Shown one piece after another: positions 18,879 to 27,743 of a DNA stretch of 64,000 nucleotides. The stretch is from NCBI GenBank assembly GCA_035560235.1, contig DATMAG010000061.1, forward strand, positions 1 through 64,000, written 5' to 3'. Both the position numbers and the translations under genes were made by a program. Under the pieces are notes generated by a model. The model ran no database searches, was not told the DNA's origin, and worked only from the letters and a program-made list of their open reading frames with translations. The stretch is from DASRDU01 sp035560235. GTDB lineage: Bacteria > Acidobacteriota > Blastocatellia > RBC074. Position 1 is the first letter of the stretch, and each line of letters begins with the position of its first letter.

Positions 18879-19361
18879 GCAGGCCTTCAACTGATGAAGG
18901 AGCGCGGCACCTTTCTGGTCGCTGACATTTACAACGACGATTACATCCTCGCTGAATACTCGCGCCTGGGTTGTCCCGACAGGATCATCGAGAAGGAACG
19001 AAGGATCGGGCGGCTGCAGCGCGAAGACTTTCAGCGCGCCGCGCGGGCCGGAGTCAGGATTGCCTGCAGCGCCGACGCCGGAGTCTACCCGCACGGCTGG
19101 AACGGCGGACAGTTTGCAAAGATGGCGCAGTTCGGGCTGACGCCGATGCAGGCGATTCAGGCGGCCACGACGAGCGCCGCGGAACTGCCCGGCTGGTCTG
19201 ATCGCGTCGGCGCAGTCGCACCCGGCCTTTTTGCCGACCTCATCGCCGTCTCAGGCGATCCGCTCAAAGACATCACCGAACTGGAACGGGTGAAGTTTGT
19301 CATGAAAGGCGGCGTGGTCTATAAAAGTGACGATGGCAGTAAAAATCTGAAAGGAAACTGA
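18879..19361 (+). pseudogene. amidohydrolase, C-terminal fragment (5' end deleted)
   Basis: About 155 codons from the ATG at 18894 (and a few matching codons before it, from near 18879) read as the last third of an imidazolonepropionase/amidohydrolase-family protein. They include the final metal-site Asp in IACSADAGVYPHG, the helix GLTPMQAIQAATTSAAELPG and the end motif GLFADLIAVSGDPL. Full-length relatives are about 400-450 residues and carry the HxH metal ligands in the missing part. The homology starts within a few bases of the preceding stop codon, as expected for a deletion that joined the two genes. The fragment cannot be an active amidohydrolase. Confidence 0.75.
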
Positions 19362-19368
19362 GAAGCTG

Positions 19369-19596
19369 ATGAAACGCATTACCATTCGCCACTGAGTCAG
19401 GTGAGGCTTTCAGCCTCGCGCTGCCCGTGCGGCAGCCGCATTGAAACAGGCCCTCGGCCTTGATGCCGAACTCGTCCGGGGCAGTTCAGGCGAATTCACT
19501 GTCTGGGTTGATGATCAGATGGTGATAAAGAAAGGCTGGTTCGGCTTTCCGTCTGAAGAGAAGATCGTTGAGGCAGTGAGGCAGGCGCTCGGATAA
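19369..19596 (+). CDS. candidate selenoprotein, Rdx (SelW/SelT-like) family, UxxU redox motif
   Basis: Reading the frame from ATG 19369 gives 75 residues if TGA at 19393-19395 and 19402-19404 is decoded as selenocysteine (U9, U12). The start is MKRITIRH-U-VR-U-GFQPRAAR; the rest includes LDAELVRGSSGEFTVWVDD and WFGFPSEEKIVEAVRQALG. This is the Rdx/SelW thioredoxin-like pattern: a first strand, then CxxC or CxxU followed by G-(Y/F)-x-P, a helix, the SSGxFxVxVD hairpin and FPSEEKIVEAV. Both TGAs fall exactly on the two redox cysteines and there is no other stop before TAA. A hairpin downstream fits a bacterial SECIS. AGGA and GAGAAG precede the ATG. It starts 8 bp after the amidohydrolase fragment. 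A pseudogene with two coincident nonsense changes is the alternative. Confidence 0.8.
19420..19436 (+). promoter_or_regulatory. candidate bacterial SECIS hairpin in the Rdx/SelW-like gene
   Basis: GCTGCC (19420-19425) pairs perfectly with GGCAGC (19431-19436) around loop CGTGC; the second loop base is G. The loop begins 21 nt after the second TGA and 30 nt after the first. This fits the described bacterial SECIS geometry, as I recall it: loop roughly 16-37 nt after UGA and G in the first two loop positions. A smaller stem GAGGC/GCCTC at 19403-19417 overlaps the second TGA. Confidence 0.6.
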
Positions 19597-19738
19597 GCAG
19601 ACTGAGCAGATAAAATGGTGAGGACAATATTTCTTTCAACTCCTGTACGGAAGTATTAAGTTCACAGGCCAGACCTCAACAGAATTCTCTCCGCTCCGCC
19701 GGGGCGCAATATTTTCAGCTGTCCGGCCTCCCGCTCCT

Positions 19739-19795
19739 CTCAGCTCCGGAGGAGCGGTATTTGTACGTGATTTATGCCGCTCCTCCGGAGCTGAG
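19739..19795. repeat. 22-bp-arm palindrome, CTCCGGAG type
   Basis: Left arm 19739-19760 (core AGCTCCGGAGGAGCGG) pairs with right arm 19774-19795 at 21 of 22 positions, with a 13-nt loop. Degenerate related sequence (CCGCTCCGCCGGGGCG) lies just upstream, near 19690-19706. It sits between the Rdx-like gene and the convergent MFS gene, where it may also terminate transcription. Confidence 0.8.
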
Positions 19796-19875
19796 CAATC
19801 TGTTCTCAACCGTTGCTATAAACATTCGGCTTCTGTGGAGCCGGAAGAATTGCCAGCCTGTTCAGCATCTGACCC

Positions 19876-21249
19876 TCACGCTCTGGCTGCCGCTTCGGCA
19901 GTGGCCGGGTTCTTCTCGCGCCCCTGATTGCGCATCCAGGTTTGCAGCTTCTCCATGTCCTTTGCCACCGTGCGCGAACCCGCAAAGAGAACTGCCGACA
20001 GCACCAGCGAAACCAGCGGGACGACATAGAACGCGCTGTGCAGGCCTTCAGCCCTGAAGACTTCTGACATCGCTCCGGCTCCGGCCTCAGTCATCGCCTG
20101 GCGGGCAAAATGGTCGCTCAGCATGCCCAGAATCGAAGTCCCGAAGGCCCCGCCCAGAACGTACATCGCGAAGAAATAAAGCGCCATCGCCGTGCCGCGC
20201 AGTTCCGGTTCCACTACGTCCTGCACCGCCGGATAGACCGTCACGTAATAGACGTAAATCAGCATCCAGCCCGCACCCATCAGGGCAATGAAACCTGAAA
20301 TCGAACCCTTCGGCTGATTCAGCGCCAGATAGACGCACGGTGTCGAAACGAGCAGCGAGAGCGCCGACAGCAGCATGCGCCCGTCAGCGCGCCAGCGTCG
20401 CACCCAGTCCGCCGCCACACCGCCGCCGAGCAGCCCGACCACGCCGACCGCGCCGAGTGTAAAAGCCGCGATGGTGTTGGCCTGCTGCAGATCAAGCCCG
20501 TGATAACGGCCCAGATAGGCCGGCATAAAGGCGTTCACAGCGTAGGCATTGAAATTGTGCAGCGCGCCTGAAAGGACAATCCACCACATCGTCGGGATGC
20601 TCAGGACGCGAATGTACGGCGACCAGAATGAATGCGGCTCGTGAGATTTTGCCGGATGATATTCTTCGGCTCCACCGCGTTTCGGCTCTCTGATTCTGAG
20701 CGCCAGCACGGCCAGGATCAGCCCTGGAATCGTGGCAAGATAAAAGGTCATCTTCCAGCCGTATGCTCTGGCGATCATGCCGCTCAGCAGATTGCTCAGA
20801 AAGATGCCGATGGGCAGGCCGAGCATGAAGATCGAAATCGCCCGCGCCCGCCTCGTCGCGGGATAGTAATCACCGATCAGCGAATTTGCGGCGGGCGAAC
20901 AGCTCGCTTCACCGATGCCGACGCCCATTCGCGCCACAAACAGCGACCAGTAATTCCAGGCCATTCCCGAAGCCGCCGTAAACAAACTCCAGACCGTCAC
21001 GCCGATGCTCAGGATCTTCGTGCGCGTGCCGCGGTCGGCCCAGCGGCCCAGCGGCACGCCGACCGCGGCGTAAATCAGCGTGAAGGCCGTCCCGAGCCAG
21101 CCCATCGCGGAATCGCTCAGCAGCCATTCCTTGCGAATCGGTTCCGTCACCGCCGCCAGCACCTGCCGGTCGAAAAAGTTCATCGTGTTGATGGCGAACA
21201 GGATCAGTAAGGCAAACCACACCCGGTCATCTTTTTCAGTGTTAGTCAT
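19876..21249 (-). CDS. MFS transporter (spinster-like)
   Basis: A 457-residue inner-membrane protein with about 12 hydrophobic segments. N-terminal LFAINTMNFFDRQVLAAV resembles the D-R motif of Spns/MFS carriers (NxxDRQ), and the MFS loop 2-3 motif appears as GRWADRGTRTKI. Substrate cannot be inferred; Spns-like members carry organic acids, lipids or sugars. It lies downstream of an enoyl-CoA hydratase gene on the same strand (92-bp gap), so the substrate could be an acid degraded through CoA esters, but this is a guess. Confidence 0.85.
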   Translation of the reverse strand: MTNTEKDDRVWFALLILFAINTMNFFDRQVLAAVTEPIRKEWLLSDSAMGWLGTAFTLIYAAVGVPLGRWADRGTRTKILSIGVTVWSLFTAASGMAWNYWSLFVARMGVGIGEASCSPAANSLIGDYYPATRRARAISIFMLGLPIGIFLSNLLSGMIARAYGWKMTFYLATIPGLILAVLALRIREPKRGGAEEYHPAKSHEPHSFWSPYIRVLSIPTMWWIVLSGALHNFNAYAVNAFMPAYLGRYHGLDLQQANTIAAFTLGAVGVVGLLGGGVAADWVRRWRADGRMLLSALSLLVSTPCVYLALNQPKGSISGFIALMGAGWMLIYVYYVTVYPAVQDVVEPELRGTAMALYFFAMYVLGGAFGTSILGMLSDHFARQAMTEAGAGAMSEVFRAEGLHSAFYVVPLVSLVLSAVLFAGSRTVAKDMEKLQTWMRNQGREKNPATAEAAARA

Positions 21250-21341
21250 AAGTCAGCGGGACTTGGCCACAGGCAGATCCGAAGCGGGAGCGACAGCTCT
21301 CAGGTTGCGTGATCCTTCGGACTGCGGCGGCAGGTTGATGA

Positions 21342-22127
21342 TTATTTGCCGGTAAAGGCAGGCTGGCGTTTTTGCAGGAAAGCCGAAACGCCTTCGCTGA
21401 AATCAGCGGAACGGAAACAGTCGCCCTGGTTGACGGCTTCAAATTCGAGCATCGCGGCCAGGTCTGAAGTGAAGCTCTGATTGAGCGCCGCCTTGATCTT
21501 TGCCAGCGCAATCGGCGGCATTGCGGCCAGGCGGCGCGCCGTCTGACTGACGACCGCATCAAGTTCATCAGCCGCGACGACGCGATTGATCATGCCCAGT
21601 GTGTAAGCCTCCTGCGCCGTCAGCACATCGCCCGTCGCCATCAGTTCAAAGGCCCTGTGATAACCGACCAGGCGCGGCAGAAAGAATGTGCCACCGCCAT
21701 CCGGCATCAGCCCGATCTTTGCGAACGCCTGCACGAAGACAGCCTTGTCCGAAGCGATGATGAGATCGCAGGCGAGCGCATAGTTGCAGCCGATGCCCGC
21801 TGCGGGGCCGTGAACGCGGGCGATGATCGGAATCGGCAGCGAGCGCATGGCCAGAATCGTGGTGTTGGCATTCTCGCGCAGCACCTGCGTGACATCGTAA
21901 CTACCCGTGTCGGCGGTGTTGATTTCTGTCAGGTCTGCGCCGGAACAGAAAGCGTCACCCGCGCCGGTCAGAATCAGCACGCGCGTGCCGTCCGAGGCCG
22001 ATTGCAGCACCGCTTCGCGCAAAGCGGCAATCGTGGCGCGATCAACCGGATTGCGGCGTTCCGGGCGATTGAAGGTAATCTGCCTGATGCCATCTCCGGT
22101 GGAGACGACGAGCTTTGCATCTGACAT
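21342..22127 (-). CDS. enoyl-CoA hydratase/isomerase family protein
   Basis: A 261-residue crotonase-fold protein. The oxyanion-hole segments are clear: AFCSGADLTEI (near residue 60) and VHGPAAGIGCNYALACD (near 105). The downstream MPDGGGTFFLPRLVG carries Asp where classical hydratases have a catalytic Glu and resembles the PaaG/isomerase-like subgroup. It would act in beta-oxidation or a ring-derived acyl-CoA pathway in the cytoplasm. AAAGGA precedes the ATG on the minus strand. It is divergent from the TonB receptor gene at 22238. Confidence 0.85.
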   Translation of the reverse strand: MSDAKLVVSTGDGIRQITFNRPERRNPVDRATIAALREAVLQSASDGTRVLILTGAGDAFCSGADLTEINTADTGSYDVTQVLRENANTTILAMRSLPIPIIARVHGPAAGIGCNYALACDLIIASDKAVFVQAFAKIGLMPDGGGTFFLPRLVGYHRAFELMATGDVLTAQEAYTLGMINRVVAADELDAVVSQTARRLAAMPPIALAKIKAALNQSFTSDLAAMLEFEAVNQGDCFRSADFSEGVSAFLQKRQPAFTGK

Positions 22128-22237
22128 CGCTGATTCCTTTCTGTTGCGGTGCAGGGATTGAAACTGCTGGCAAGACGCGGCTATTCTCTCTCATCGCTTT
22201 CTGATTTACAAAACCTGAAAGGCCGTTCTGACCGCTT

Positions 22238-24601
22238 ATGTTCAGATTTTCAGCGCTGCTCACATTATTAACCCTGCTGCCCGTCGTCACTCCGGCCCAG
22301 ATTCAGATCGGCACCATCAAAGGCGCGATCACAGACCCGGCTGGCGCTGCCGTCACGGCAGCCAGAGTGCGGCTCATCAATCCGCTGACCGGCGAACAGC
22401 TTGAAACGACCAGCGACCGCGCGGGCGGTTTCGTCTTTCATAACGTCATCTTCAATCGCTATGCGCTGCAGGTCGAAGCGCCGGGCTTTGAGCCGCAGTC
22501 GCGCCAGGTGGCAGTGCATTCAAATCTGCCGCTCGAACTTGAAATCAGACTGAGCGTCGCGGGAACGAGTGTGCAGCTCAGCGTGAGCGCCAGCGATCAG
22601 TTAGTCGAACCCGATCAGAATGGTGCGACAACGCTGACTCGCAATCTGATCGGGCGCGCGCCGCGCCTCAATCGCAATCGCCAGCTTCAGGAACTGATCG
22701 CCACGACTCCGGGCTGGGCGACTGAAAACAACGGGCTGATTCACGTGCGCGGAGTTGATGACGGCGTGCTGTACGTGGTTGACGGCATCCCGATTACTGA
22801 CCGGCTCGATTCAGTCTCGGCCAGTTCATTCGATACCGACACGATCAATGCCCTGCAGGTCGTGACCGGAAACATTCCGGCTGAATTCGGCGGTCGCAAC
22901 GGCGCAGTCGTCATCATTCAGCCGCAGTCGGGCATTGACCAGCGTCTGAACGGCAGCCTGCGCGCGGGCGCGGGCGATTTTCGGACGGGCGATCTCGCCG
23001 CTGCGCTGGGCAGCAGTTTCAGAAAACGCTTCGGCATTTTCGCCAACGCCGCCACGAGTCGTTCAGATCGCTTTCTCGATCCGGTTGATCCGCGCAACTT
23101 CAACAATCGCGGCGGCGCAGTCAATCTGAACCTGCGCGCCGACTGGCACCCGACAGAACGTGACACAGTTTTATTCAACGTGTCCGGCAACGGCGCTGAC
23201 TTTCGTGTGCCGAACGATCTCGCGCAGGAATTGCACGGGCAGCGCCAGCGCCAGCAGCTGCGCGACAGCAGCCAGTCGGCGAGCTGGCAGCATCTCTTTT
23301 CAACCAGCACGGTGGCCAATCTGGCCTTCTTTCATCGCCGCCATCAGTCAGAACTTTTCGGCAGCGAAAACGATCTGCCACTCTCTGCCCGGCAGGATCG
23401 CTCGCACACGCGCACCGGCCTGATTGCCAGCCTCACGCATCAGCATCGCGGCCACACGCTCAAAAGTGGTCTTGAAGCGAGTCGCATCGCTCCGCGCGAA
23501 TTCTTCACGTTTTATATCACTGATAAGGAAGCCGCCGTCGAGCGCGACATCAGCGACGCCGCGCTGAAATTTGATCAGGATGATCCGTTCATCTTTCGTG
23601 ACGCCAGAGTGCGCGGCCAGTTTTCGTTTTATGTGCAGGACTCGTTTTCGTTGCGGCGCAGTCTGACGGTGCAGGCCGGGCTGCGTTACGATCACACCAG
23701 CCTGCTCGTCTCCGCTCAGCAGTTCAGCCCGCGACTCGGCATCGTTTATTTCATCTCGCAAACAAAGACGGCCATTCGCGCTTCGTTCAATCGTCTCTTT
23801 CAGCCACCGCAGGTTGACAACCTGCTGCTTTCAGCGTCAGAGCAGGCGCGGGCGCTCTCGCCCTTTGCCAGCGAAAATCACGGCGGCGCGACCATTCAGC
23901 CTGAACGCGTCTCGGCATACGAAGCCGGTTTCGCGCAGGATGTGGCCGGCTGGTTCCGGCTGGATGCGGCGTACTGGTGGCGCAACTTTCGCAATGTCGG
24001 CGATCCGAATGTCTTCTTCAACACGACGCTGATCTTTCCCAACAGCGTGGCGAAGGGCTTTTCTCGCGGAGTTGACGTGCGGCTGGATGTGCCGGAACGC
24101 AGAGGCTGGTCAGGCTGGCTGAGTTATACAAACATGCGCATCCTGCAAACCGGGCCGATCAATGGCGGGCTGTTTCTGACCGAAGAGTTTATCGAGATCG
24201 GCCCCGGCACGCGCTTCATTCCCGATCAGGATCAGCGCAACACCGGCAGCTTCGGCCTCGCGTATCGGCATCAGCGCTCCGGTCTGCGGGTCGCCTTCAC
24301 CGGTCGCCACGAAAGCGGCGTCCCGCTCGAAGTCGAAAGCGAAAGACTGGAAGAACTCAGATCAGCGCCCGGAGCCGAACTCGTGAATTTCGACCGCCAC
24401 CGCGTCAGACCTCGCACGATTTTGAACCTGTCAGTCGGCCTCAGCCTGTTCAGCCGCGAAAGAGTCAACTGCGACCTTCAGTTCGATGTCCTGAACCTGT
24501 CGGACCAACTCTTCGCCTACAACTTCGGCAATCCGTTTGAGGGAACACATTTCGGCTACGGCAGGCGGCTGAGCGGCGGACTGAAGATCGAATTTCGATA
24601 G
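22238..24601 (+). CDS. TonB-dependent receptor with N-terminal carboxypeptidase-regulatory domain
   Basis: A 787-residue outer-membrane protein. A signal peptide (LLTLLTLLPVVTPAQ) is followed by a CarboxypepD_reg/Cna-B-like domain (about 22-110; GTIKGAITDPAGAAVTAARV), then a plug-like region (LIHVRGVDDGVLYVVDGIPI) and a beta-barrel rich in alternating aromatic strands to the end. It should import a large substrate across the outer membrane with TonB energy; no substrate can be assigned. It is a single-gene unit, divergent from the enoyl-CoA hydratase and followed by a heptamer palindrome. Confidence 0.82.
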   Translation: MFRFSALLTLLTLLPVVTPAQIQIGTIKGAITDPAGAAVTAARVRLINPLTGEQLETTSDRAGGFVFHNVIFNRYALQVEAPGFEPQSRQVAVHSNLPLELEIRLSVAGTSVQLSVSASDQLVEPDQNGATTLTRNLIGRAPRLNRNRQLQELIATTPGWATENNGLIHVRGVDDGVLYVVDGIPITDRLDSVSASSFDTDTINALQVVTGNIPAEFGGRNGAVVIIQPQSGIDQRLNGSLRAGAGDFRTGDLAAALGSSFRKRFGIFANAATSRSDRFLDPVDPRNFNNRGGAVNLNLRADWHPTERDTVLFNVSGNGADFRVPNDLAQELHGQRQRQQLRDSSQSASWQHLFSTSTVANLAFFHRRHQSELFGSENDLPLSARQDRSHTRTGLIASLTHQHRGHTLKSGLEASRIAPREFFTFYITDKEAAVERDISDAALKFDQDDPFIFRDARVRGQFSFYVQDSFSLRRSLTVQAGLRYDHTSLLVSAQQFSPRLGIVYFISQTKTAIRASFNRLFQPPQVDNLLLSASEQARALSPFASENHGGATIQPERVSAYEAGFAQDVAGWFRLDAAYWWRNFRNVGDPNVFFNTTLIFPNSVAKGFSRGVDVRLDVPERRGWSGWLSYTNMRILQTGPINGGLFLTEEFIEIGPGTRFIPDQDQRNTGSFGLAYRHQRSGLRVAFTGRHESGVPLEVESERLEELRSAPGAELVNFDRHRVRPRTILNLSVGLSLFSRERVNCDLQFDVLNLSDQLFAYNFGNPFEGTHFGYGRRLSGGLKIEFR

Positions 24602-24608
24602 CCAACAC

Positions 24609-24708
24609 ATTCTCCATTTTCCATTCTCAATTACTTATTGCTGGGAACGGCACGCAAAGCCCCGCTCTCTGCCTGTAATGGAGAATGGAAAATGGAGAAT
24701 GGAGAATG
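24609..24708. repeat. heptamer-built palindrome (TGGAGAA/TGGAAAA type)
   Basis: Right arm 24678-24708 is TGGAGAA, TGGAAAA, TGGAGAA, TGGAGAA in tandem. The left arm 24609-24628 is the exact complement of 20 bp within it. The site separates the convergent TonB receptor and NHL genes. Confidence 0.8.
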
Positions 24709-24743
24709 CTTCTCTGCTCTGTTCGGGCAGTTTTCGTTTCAGC

Positions 24744-25805
24744 TTATTTGACGCGCCTGAGCTTGATGATGCGTCCGGTCTGCAGCCATTCCTCGACGTA
24801 CAGATTGCCCTTCTGATCCCAGCAGATGCCGTGCGGCGAAATGAACTGCCCGTCCAGCCACTGTTCCGGCGTGACGCGGTTGGTCGCGCGTTTTTTCGGA
24901 TCGATGTTGTCGCCGAGATGCGTGACCAGTTTGTTGTCCTTGTCGAAAATCGTCACGCGCCCCGAAAGATCACCGACGACCAGATCGGTTCCGCGAATGT
25001 GCAGCGTTGCCGGCAGCCGCAGCAGGTCGTTGTCGCCCGGCAGCGTTCTGACGTGTTTGCCATCGAGCGTGAACCACTGCAGCCGGTGCTGTGCCCGGTC
25101 AGTGACGAGCACCAGCGGCTCTTTGCCCCGCGCATCAACGATGATTGCGTGCGGCGTGTTGAATTTGCCGTCCTCAGCGCCTTTGCCGCCCCACGAATTC
25201 ACGTACTCGCCTCGGGCGTTGTAATGATGAATGTAGTTTTTGCCGTAACCATCAGTCACGTAAAAATCGCCGTTCGGAGCAACGGCAATGCCGGTCGGCT
25301 TGAATTCATCGGCCTTCGCGTAAACGCCTGCCTGTTCGGGCCAGCCTTTGACCCAGACGGTTTCGCCTTCAAGCGTGATTTTGGCAAACTGATGCCGGTC
25401 GAGGTGTGTCAGGTAGATGAACTCTTTCCCGCCCTCTTTGACGAGTTGCATGCCGTGAATGCCTTCGCCGGGCTTGTCGGTCTTCCATTCCTTTCCGAAC
25501 GACCTGATGAACTTTCCGTTCTGATCAAAGACCATAATTGCGTGTTCGGATTCGGCGCTGAAATAGATCAGGCCCTTTGAATCCACCTGCACCGCGCCGT
25601 GCATATTGCCGGGCTGAATCCCGGCGGGAAACTTCGCCCAGTTTCTGATCCATTCGTATTTATGACTGCCCGCGCCGATCACGAGCGGCGAGCCGTTGCT
25701 GGTCTTGTCCTTCCCGGAGGTGCGAGCCATCACTGCTCCGGCGAGCGCGCCTGAAAACAGCACTGCGACAATCAAGCAAGGAGTAATCCTGCGTTTCAGC
25801 GTCAT
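24744..25805 (-). CDS. exported NHL-repeat beta-propeller protein
   Basis: A 353-residue protein with a signal peptide (CLIVAVLFSGALAGAVMA) and a six-bladed NHL propeller. Blades show the usual pattern of hydrophobic strands after GI-AV-NGDFYVTDG-type segments (for example FKPTGIAVAPNGDFYVTDGY and PHGICWDQKGNLYVEEW). NHL propellers bind ligands or carry enzymatic activity such as peptidyl-hydroxyglycine lyase; catalytic residues cannot be assigned here. The start at 25805 follows GGAGAGG; the ATG at 25820 lies inside that ribosome site. It is the last gene of a minus-strand run that starts at the 29595 gene or earlier. Confidence 0.8.
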   Translation of the reverse strand: MTLKRRITPCLIVAVLFSGALAGAVMARTSGKDKTSNGSPLVIGAGSHKYEWIRNWAKFPAGIQPGNMHGAVQVDSKGLIYFSAESEHAIMVFDQNGKFIRSFGKEWKTDKPGEGIHGMQLVKEGGKEFIYLTHLDRHQFAKITLEGETVWVKGWPEQAGVYAKADEFKPTGIAVAPNGDFYVTDGYGKNYIHHYNARGEYVNSWGGKGAEDGKFNTPHAIIVDARGKEPLVLVTDRAQHRLQWFTLDGKHVRTLPGDNDLLRLPATLHIRGTDLVVGDLSGRVTIFDKDNKLVTHLGDNIDPKKRATNRVTPEQWLDGQFISPHGICWDQKGNLYVEEWLQTGRIIKLRRVK

Positions 25806-25857
25806 TATCAACCTCTCCATTACCTTGAAGCGGGTCGTCCACAGTTGATGAAACCAT

Positions 25858-27741
25858 CTACCGAATCTGCGAGGCCACTGTCGGCAGCGGCGAAGGCGAT
25901 GCAGCCGGAGTCGCCATCGGCAGCGGCTTGCTTTCGGCCACGCCGCTGCCTTCCTTCAGGACATAAAGCTGATTGGCGGCAAGGTTGCTGATGGTTTCCT
26001 TTTTGCCGCTCGGCCATTCGACTTCGACGGATTCAACTTTGTCGTTGCGGCCCAGGCCGAAGGTCAGCGGCAGTTCGCTTTGCGAGCAGTAACTCGACCC
26101 GCTGTGCACGACCTGCCACTGCCGCGACTTGTCGGGCAGTGTGATGGCGATCTTTGCGCCGATGCCGCTGTGATTTGAATTCGCGCCGACGGCCTTGAAG
26201 CGAATGAAGCGCGCCTGATTGCCGTTTTCGTTGCGGAAGAGATAGGCCGGGCCGCCGTTTGTCGTCACCAGCACATCCGGATCACCGTCATTGTCGAAAT
26301 CGCCGTAAGCCGCGCCGCGCGCCACGATCGGCTTTTTGAAGGGCGCGCCTGATTTCGTCGTGACCTCGGTAAACTTCTTTTTTCCTTCGTTGCGAAAGAG
26401 CTTCGGCGCCATCGCGTAAGTGATCTTCGGCTGCACCTTGTTGATGTCATCAGCAACATGACCATTGGCCAGAAAAATATCGGGCCTGCCATCCAGGTCA
26501 TAATCAAAAAAGAACAGTCCGAACGTCAGCGAAAGCAGCGTTGCCTGGCCGATATTCGATGACGGAGCTTCGTCAATGAACAGGCCCGATTTGCCTTCGT
26601 TGTGATAGACGCCGAGCATCTCATTCGAGAAGTTGCCGATGATCAGACTCGGAAAACCCGAACCATCATAATCAGCCGCATCCACGCCCATTCCGGCGCG
26701 AGCCTTCCCTTCCTCGCTGAAGGCGATTCCGGCAGCGAGAGCCTTTTCAGTGAACGTGCCGTTGCCGTTGTTGCGGTAAAGCTTGTTCGGCTGCGTATCG
26801 TTGGCGACGAACAGATCAGGCCAGCCGTCCTTGTCAAAGTCGGCCACCGCCACGCCGAGCGATTTGCTGGTCGGATCGAGGATGCCTGCCTTTTCGGTTA
26901 CATCAACAAATTTGCCACCCGCATTGTGATAAAGCCGCGCCGTCTGTCCCTTGTAACTTTCGGGGGTGCAGTAACTCTTGTTCGTCCCGTCGAGCGTGCA
27001 GTGCAGATCGTTCTCGATTGACCATTCGACATAGTTGCAGACGAACAGATCAAGTTTGCCGTCCTTGTCGTAATCGAACCACGCTGCGCTCGTGGAAAAT
27101 GCCGGATTCGAATTCAGCCCGACCTTCGCGGTCACGTCAGCAAACTTTCCGTTGCCCAGATTGCGAAAGAGATGATTCGGCCCCAGGCAGGTGATGAAAA
27201 TGTCGTCAAAGCCGTCGTTGTCGTAATCGCCAACCGCTGCGCCCATTCCGTACATCAGCACCGCGAGTCCGGCAGCAGCGGTCACATCGGTGAACGTGCC
27301 GTTCTGATTGTTGTGATACAGCGCCATCGTCGAGCGACGCTTCTTCGGCGCGTCGGCAAAGTCCATCGAATTGATAAGCAGAATGTCCTGCCAGCCGTCG
27401 TTGTCGTAATCAAGAAAAGCGCAGCCGGAGCCGGTCGTTTCTGGCAGATACTTTTTGCCATACGCGCCGTTGTTGTGCCGGAAGCGAATGCCCGCCTGAG
27501 CCGTGACATCGGTGAAAGTGACGGGCGCAAACTGCGCGGGCAGCGGCGGCAGCGTGGCCGATGGCGCAGGCGAAGGTGAGACTGATGGTGAAGGCACGGC
27601 TTCGGCCTGATTCGGTTGCGGCGATGAAGCCGCTGAAGCCTCAGTCACAGTGGCCTGCGGTCCCTGCTTCTGACAGGCTGCGCCGAAAATTGAAAGGATG
27701 AGCAGTAAGGCTGAAAGCGAACGAAAGAGCGGATTGTTCAT
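25858..27741 (-). CDS. CRTAC1-like lipoprotein with FG-GAP/VCBS repeats and ASPIC/UnbV domain
   Basis: A 627-residue exported lipoprotein: signal with lipobox FGAAC, then a Ser/Pro-rich linker (about 30-70). A propeller of FG-GAP repeats follows, marked by calcium-type loops such as FLDYDNDGWQD, VGDYDNDGFDD, WFDYDKDGKLD, VADFDKDGWPD and YGDFDNDGDPD. The ASPIC/UnbV domain comes near the end (NHSGIGAKIAI, then VEVEWPSGKKETI). It should sit on the cell surface or face the periplasm and bind calcium. Function of this family in bacteria is not settled. Only 2 bp separate it from the AhpD-like gene upstream, so they are co-transcribed. Confidence 0.88.
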   Translation of the reverse strand: MNNPLFRSLSALLLILSIFGAACQKQGPQATVTEASAASSPQPNQAEAVPSPSVSPSPAPSATLPPLPAQFAPVTFTDVTAQAGIRFRHNNGAYGKKYLPETTGSGCAFLDYDNDGWQDILLINSMDFADAPKKRRSTMALYHNNQNGTFTDVTAAAGLAVLMYGMGAAVGDYDNDGFDDIFITCLGPNHLFRNLGNGKFADVTAKVGLNSNPAFSTSAAWFDYDKDGKLDLFVCNYVEWSIENDLHCTLDGTNKSYCTPESYKGQTARLYHNAGGKFVDVTEKAGILDPTSKSLGVAVADFDKDGWPDLFVANDTQPNKLYRNNGNGTFTEKALAAGIAFSEEGKARAGMGVDAADYDGSGFPSLIIGNFSNEMLGVYHNEGKSGLFIDEAPSSNIGQATLLSLTFGLFFFDYDLDGRPDIFLANGHVADDINKVQPKITYAMAPKLFRNEGKKKFTEVTTKSGAPFKKPIVARGAAYGDFDNDGDPDVLVTTNGGPAYLFRNENGNQARFIRFKAVGANSNHSGIGAKIAITLPDKSRQWQVVHSGSSYCSQSELPLTFGLGRNDKVESVEVEWPSGKKETISNLAANQLYVLKEGSGVAESKPLPMATPAASPSPLPTVASQIR

Positions 27742-27743
27742 GA

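Noticed and set aside
19393..19404. Rdx-like gene as a simple pseudogene
   Set aside because: Both stops are TGA, both fall on the redox cysteines, no other disruption exists and a SECIS-like hairpin follows. It remains the fallback if Sec machinery is absent.
24678..25580. 300-codon open frame on the plus strand
   Set aside because: Antisense to the NHL gene; its start lies in the heptamer palindrome.
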